Positions 63,601 through 64,000 of a stretch of DNA of 64,000 bases are shown piece after piece. Both the position numbers and the translations under genes were made by a program. Location of the stretch: the NCBI GenBank assembly GCA_963853835.1, contig OY970832.1:34752063-34816062 (forward strand), in the 5' to 3' direction. Within the stretch, counting starts at the first letter, position 1. Every line of letters begins with the position of its first letter. This DNA is from Calendula officinalis (lineage: Eukaryota > Streptophyta > Magnoliopsida > Asterales > Asteraceae). The notes beneath the pieces are model-generated. The model was not told where the DNA came from. It saw nothing but the letters and a program-made list of their open reading frames with translations, and ran no database searches.

Positions 63601-63810
63601 TTCGGGCCGAACTTGTTCTTGGCAGTGACGAACGAACCAGCTATTTTGGTCACTCGTGGGCGTGAAACAGACACCCGAGCTGAAAGTTATGAATGTTTTA
63701 GTATAGCACCTTTTGTCACACAATCTTGGATATTGAAGAGTTCGGGCCGAAGTGGTGTTCGGGCCGAAGTGGTGTTCGGGCCGAAGTTCGGTGTTCGGGC
63801 CGAGGATGAT
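57607..63810. repeat. Tandem duplication of a 3102-bp nine-monomer block
   Basis: 57607-60708 and 60709-63810 are the same sequence at a constant offset of 3102. I find one substitution (58318 C against 61420 G). The junction is visible: at 60709 a monomer goes from GGATGATG directly to the TTCGGGCCGGGAACAG subrepeat, making a 233-bp monomer (60624-60856), the shortest of the window. At the end of copy 2 (63811 onward) the sequence continues normally from GGATGATG into TTCGGGTCGAGG. The breakpoint therefore lies within TTCGGG of the core. Confidence 0.92.
60624..60856. repeat. Truncated junction monomer (233 bp)
   Basis: It contains only four early subrepeats (AAGTGGTG twice, AAGTTCGGTG, GGATGATG) before the terminal 23-bp unit and a linker with the rare TTTTTGCACTGACG variant shared with about 57645. 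It is the scar of the 3102-bp duplication. Confidence 0.88.
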
Positions 63811-64000
63811 GTTCGGGTCGAGGTTGAAGTTCGGGCCGAGGTCGGAGTTCGGGCCGAGGTTGAAGTTCGGGCCGAAAATGAAGTTCGGGACGGGAACAGT
63901 GAAGAGTTCGGGCCGAACTTGTTCTTGGCAGTGACGAACGAACCAGCTATTTTGGTTACTCGTGGGCGTGAAACGGACACCCGAGCTGAAAGTTATGAAT

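Larger units (their letters stand above)
11239..64000. repeat. Nested satellite array, main segment (about 147 monomers)
   Basis: From here to the end every base belongs to one tandem satellite with no other insertion. Landmark TTGGATATTGAAG (or a close variant) recurs about 147 times, mean spacing about 359 bp, range about 233-578. Monomers have 17-, 18-, 19- and 23-bp subrepeats that each begin TTCGGGCCGA, then a linker of about 140 bp. The usual subrepeat order is constant: AAGAGGGATG, AAGTGGTG and AAGTGGGATG types, AAGTTCGGTG, GGATGATG, GGTTGAAG, GGTCGGAG, GGTTGAAG (once or twice), AAAATGAAG, then GGGAACAGTGAAGAG. Size classes differ by whole subrepeats. The linker is less GC-rich and has two common versions, GGTTACTCG with TATATCACC and GGTCACTCG with TATAGCACC. 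Long open frames exist in all six frames, so none is credible as a gene. I do not recognise the satellite as a named family. Confidence 0.95.

Noticed and set aside
11239..64000. CRISPR-like array (regular repeats with conserved spacing)
   Set aside because: Subrepeats are contiguous with 6-12-bp variable tails that recur in fixed order, there are no unique spacers and no cas genes, and the context is a plant retrotransposon.
11239..64000. 45S rDNA intergenic spacer subrepeats
   Set aside because: No 18S, 5.8S, 25S or external transcribed spacer sequence occurs in 64 kb, far more than a spacer length.

Overview
The window is repeat DNA from a eukaryotic nuclear genome, almost certainly a flowering plant. 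The evidence is a Ty3/Gypsy chromovirus-type LTR retrotransposon with a primer-binding site matching plant initiator-Met tRNA, inserted in a long, GC-rich, nested satellite. The style of the element recalls Asteraceae repeats, but that is an impression, not a demonstration. I see no host protein-coding gene, rRNA, tRNA, CRISPR array or bacterial feature.

Layout. Bases 1-1687 are satellite. Bases 1688-11233 are one complete LTR retrotransposon (5' LTR 1688-5231, internal part 5232-7687, 3' LTR 7688-11233), flanked by a perfect 5-bp target duplication (CACAC). Bases 11239-64000 are the same satellite resuming exactly where it was interrupted. I count about 150 satellite monomers, mean about 0.36 kb. 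Each has a run of roughly 9-15 short subrepeats of 17, 18, 19 or 23 bp built on the core TTCGGGCCGAA, followed by a conserved linker of about 140 bp. Monomers differ mainly by gain or loss of whole subrepeats, giving size classes such as 379, 362, 343 and 325 bp. Diagnostic variants define monomer subfamilies that recur in fixed order (higher-order structure) and are confined to parts of the array. Several kilobase-scale duplications are almost identical: 3102-bp, 2151-bp, 1024-bp and 2184-bp units. Two of their junctions can be placed at the base level inside the TTCGG core, so the core appears to be where unequal exchange occurs.

The retrotransposon is young: I count about 16 substitutions plus one 2-bp indel between its two 3.5-kb LTRs. 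It is internally deleted. Gag, protease, reverse transcriptase, RNase H and the N-terminal half of integrase are absent; only an uninterrupted integrase C-terminal/chromodomain reading frame remains next to the polypurine tract. It must therefore have moved with proteins supplied by a relative, or lost its coding region at or after insertion.

The many long open frames in the satellite, in all six frames, are a by-product of stop-free 18-bp repeats and are not annotated as genes. The most interesting content is the satellite itself: a nested minisatellite-in-satellite with a near-palindromic CpG-rich core, linked subfamily modules and dateable duplication junctions.
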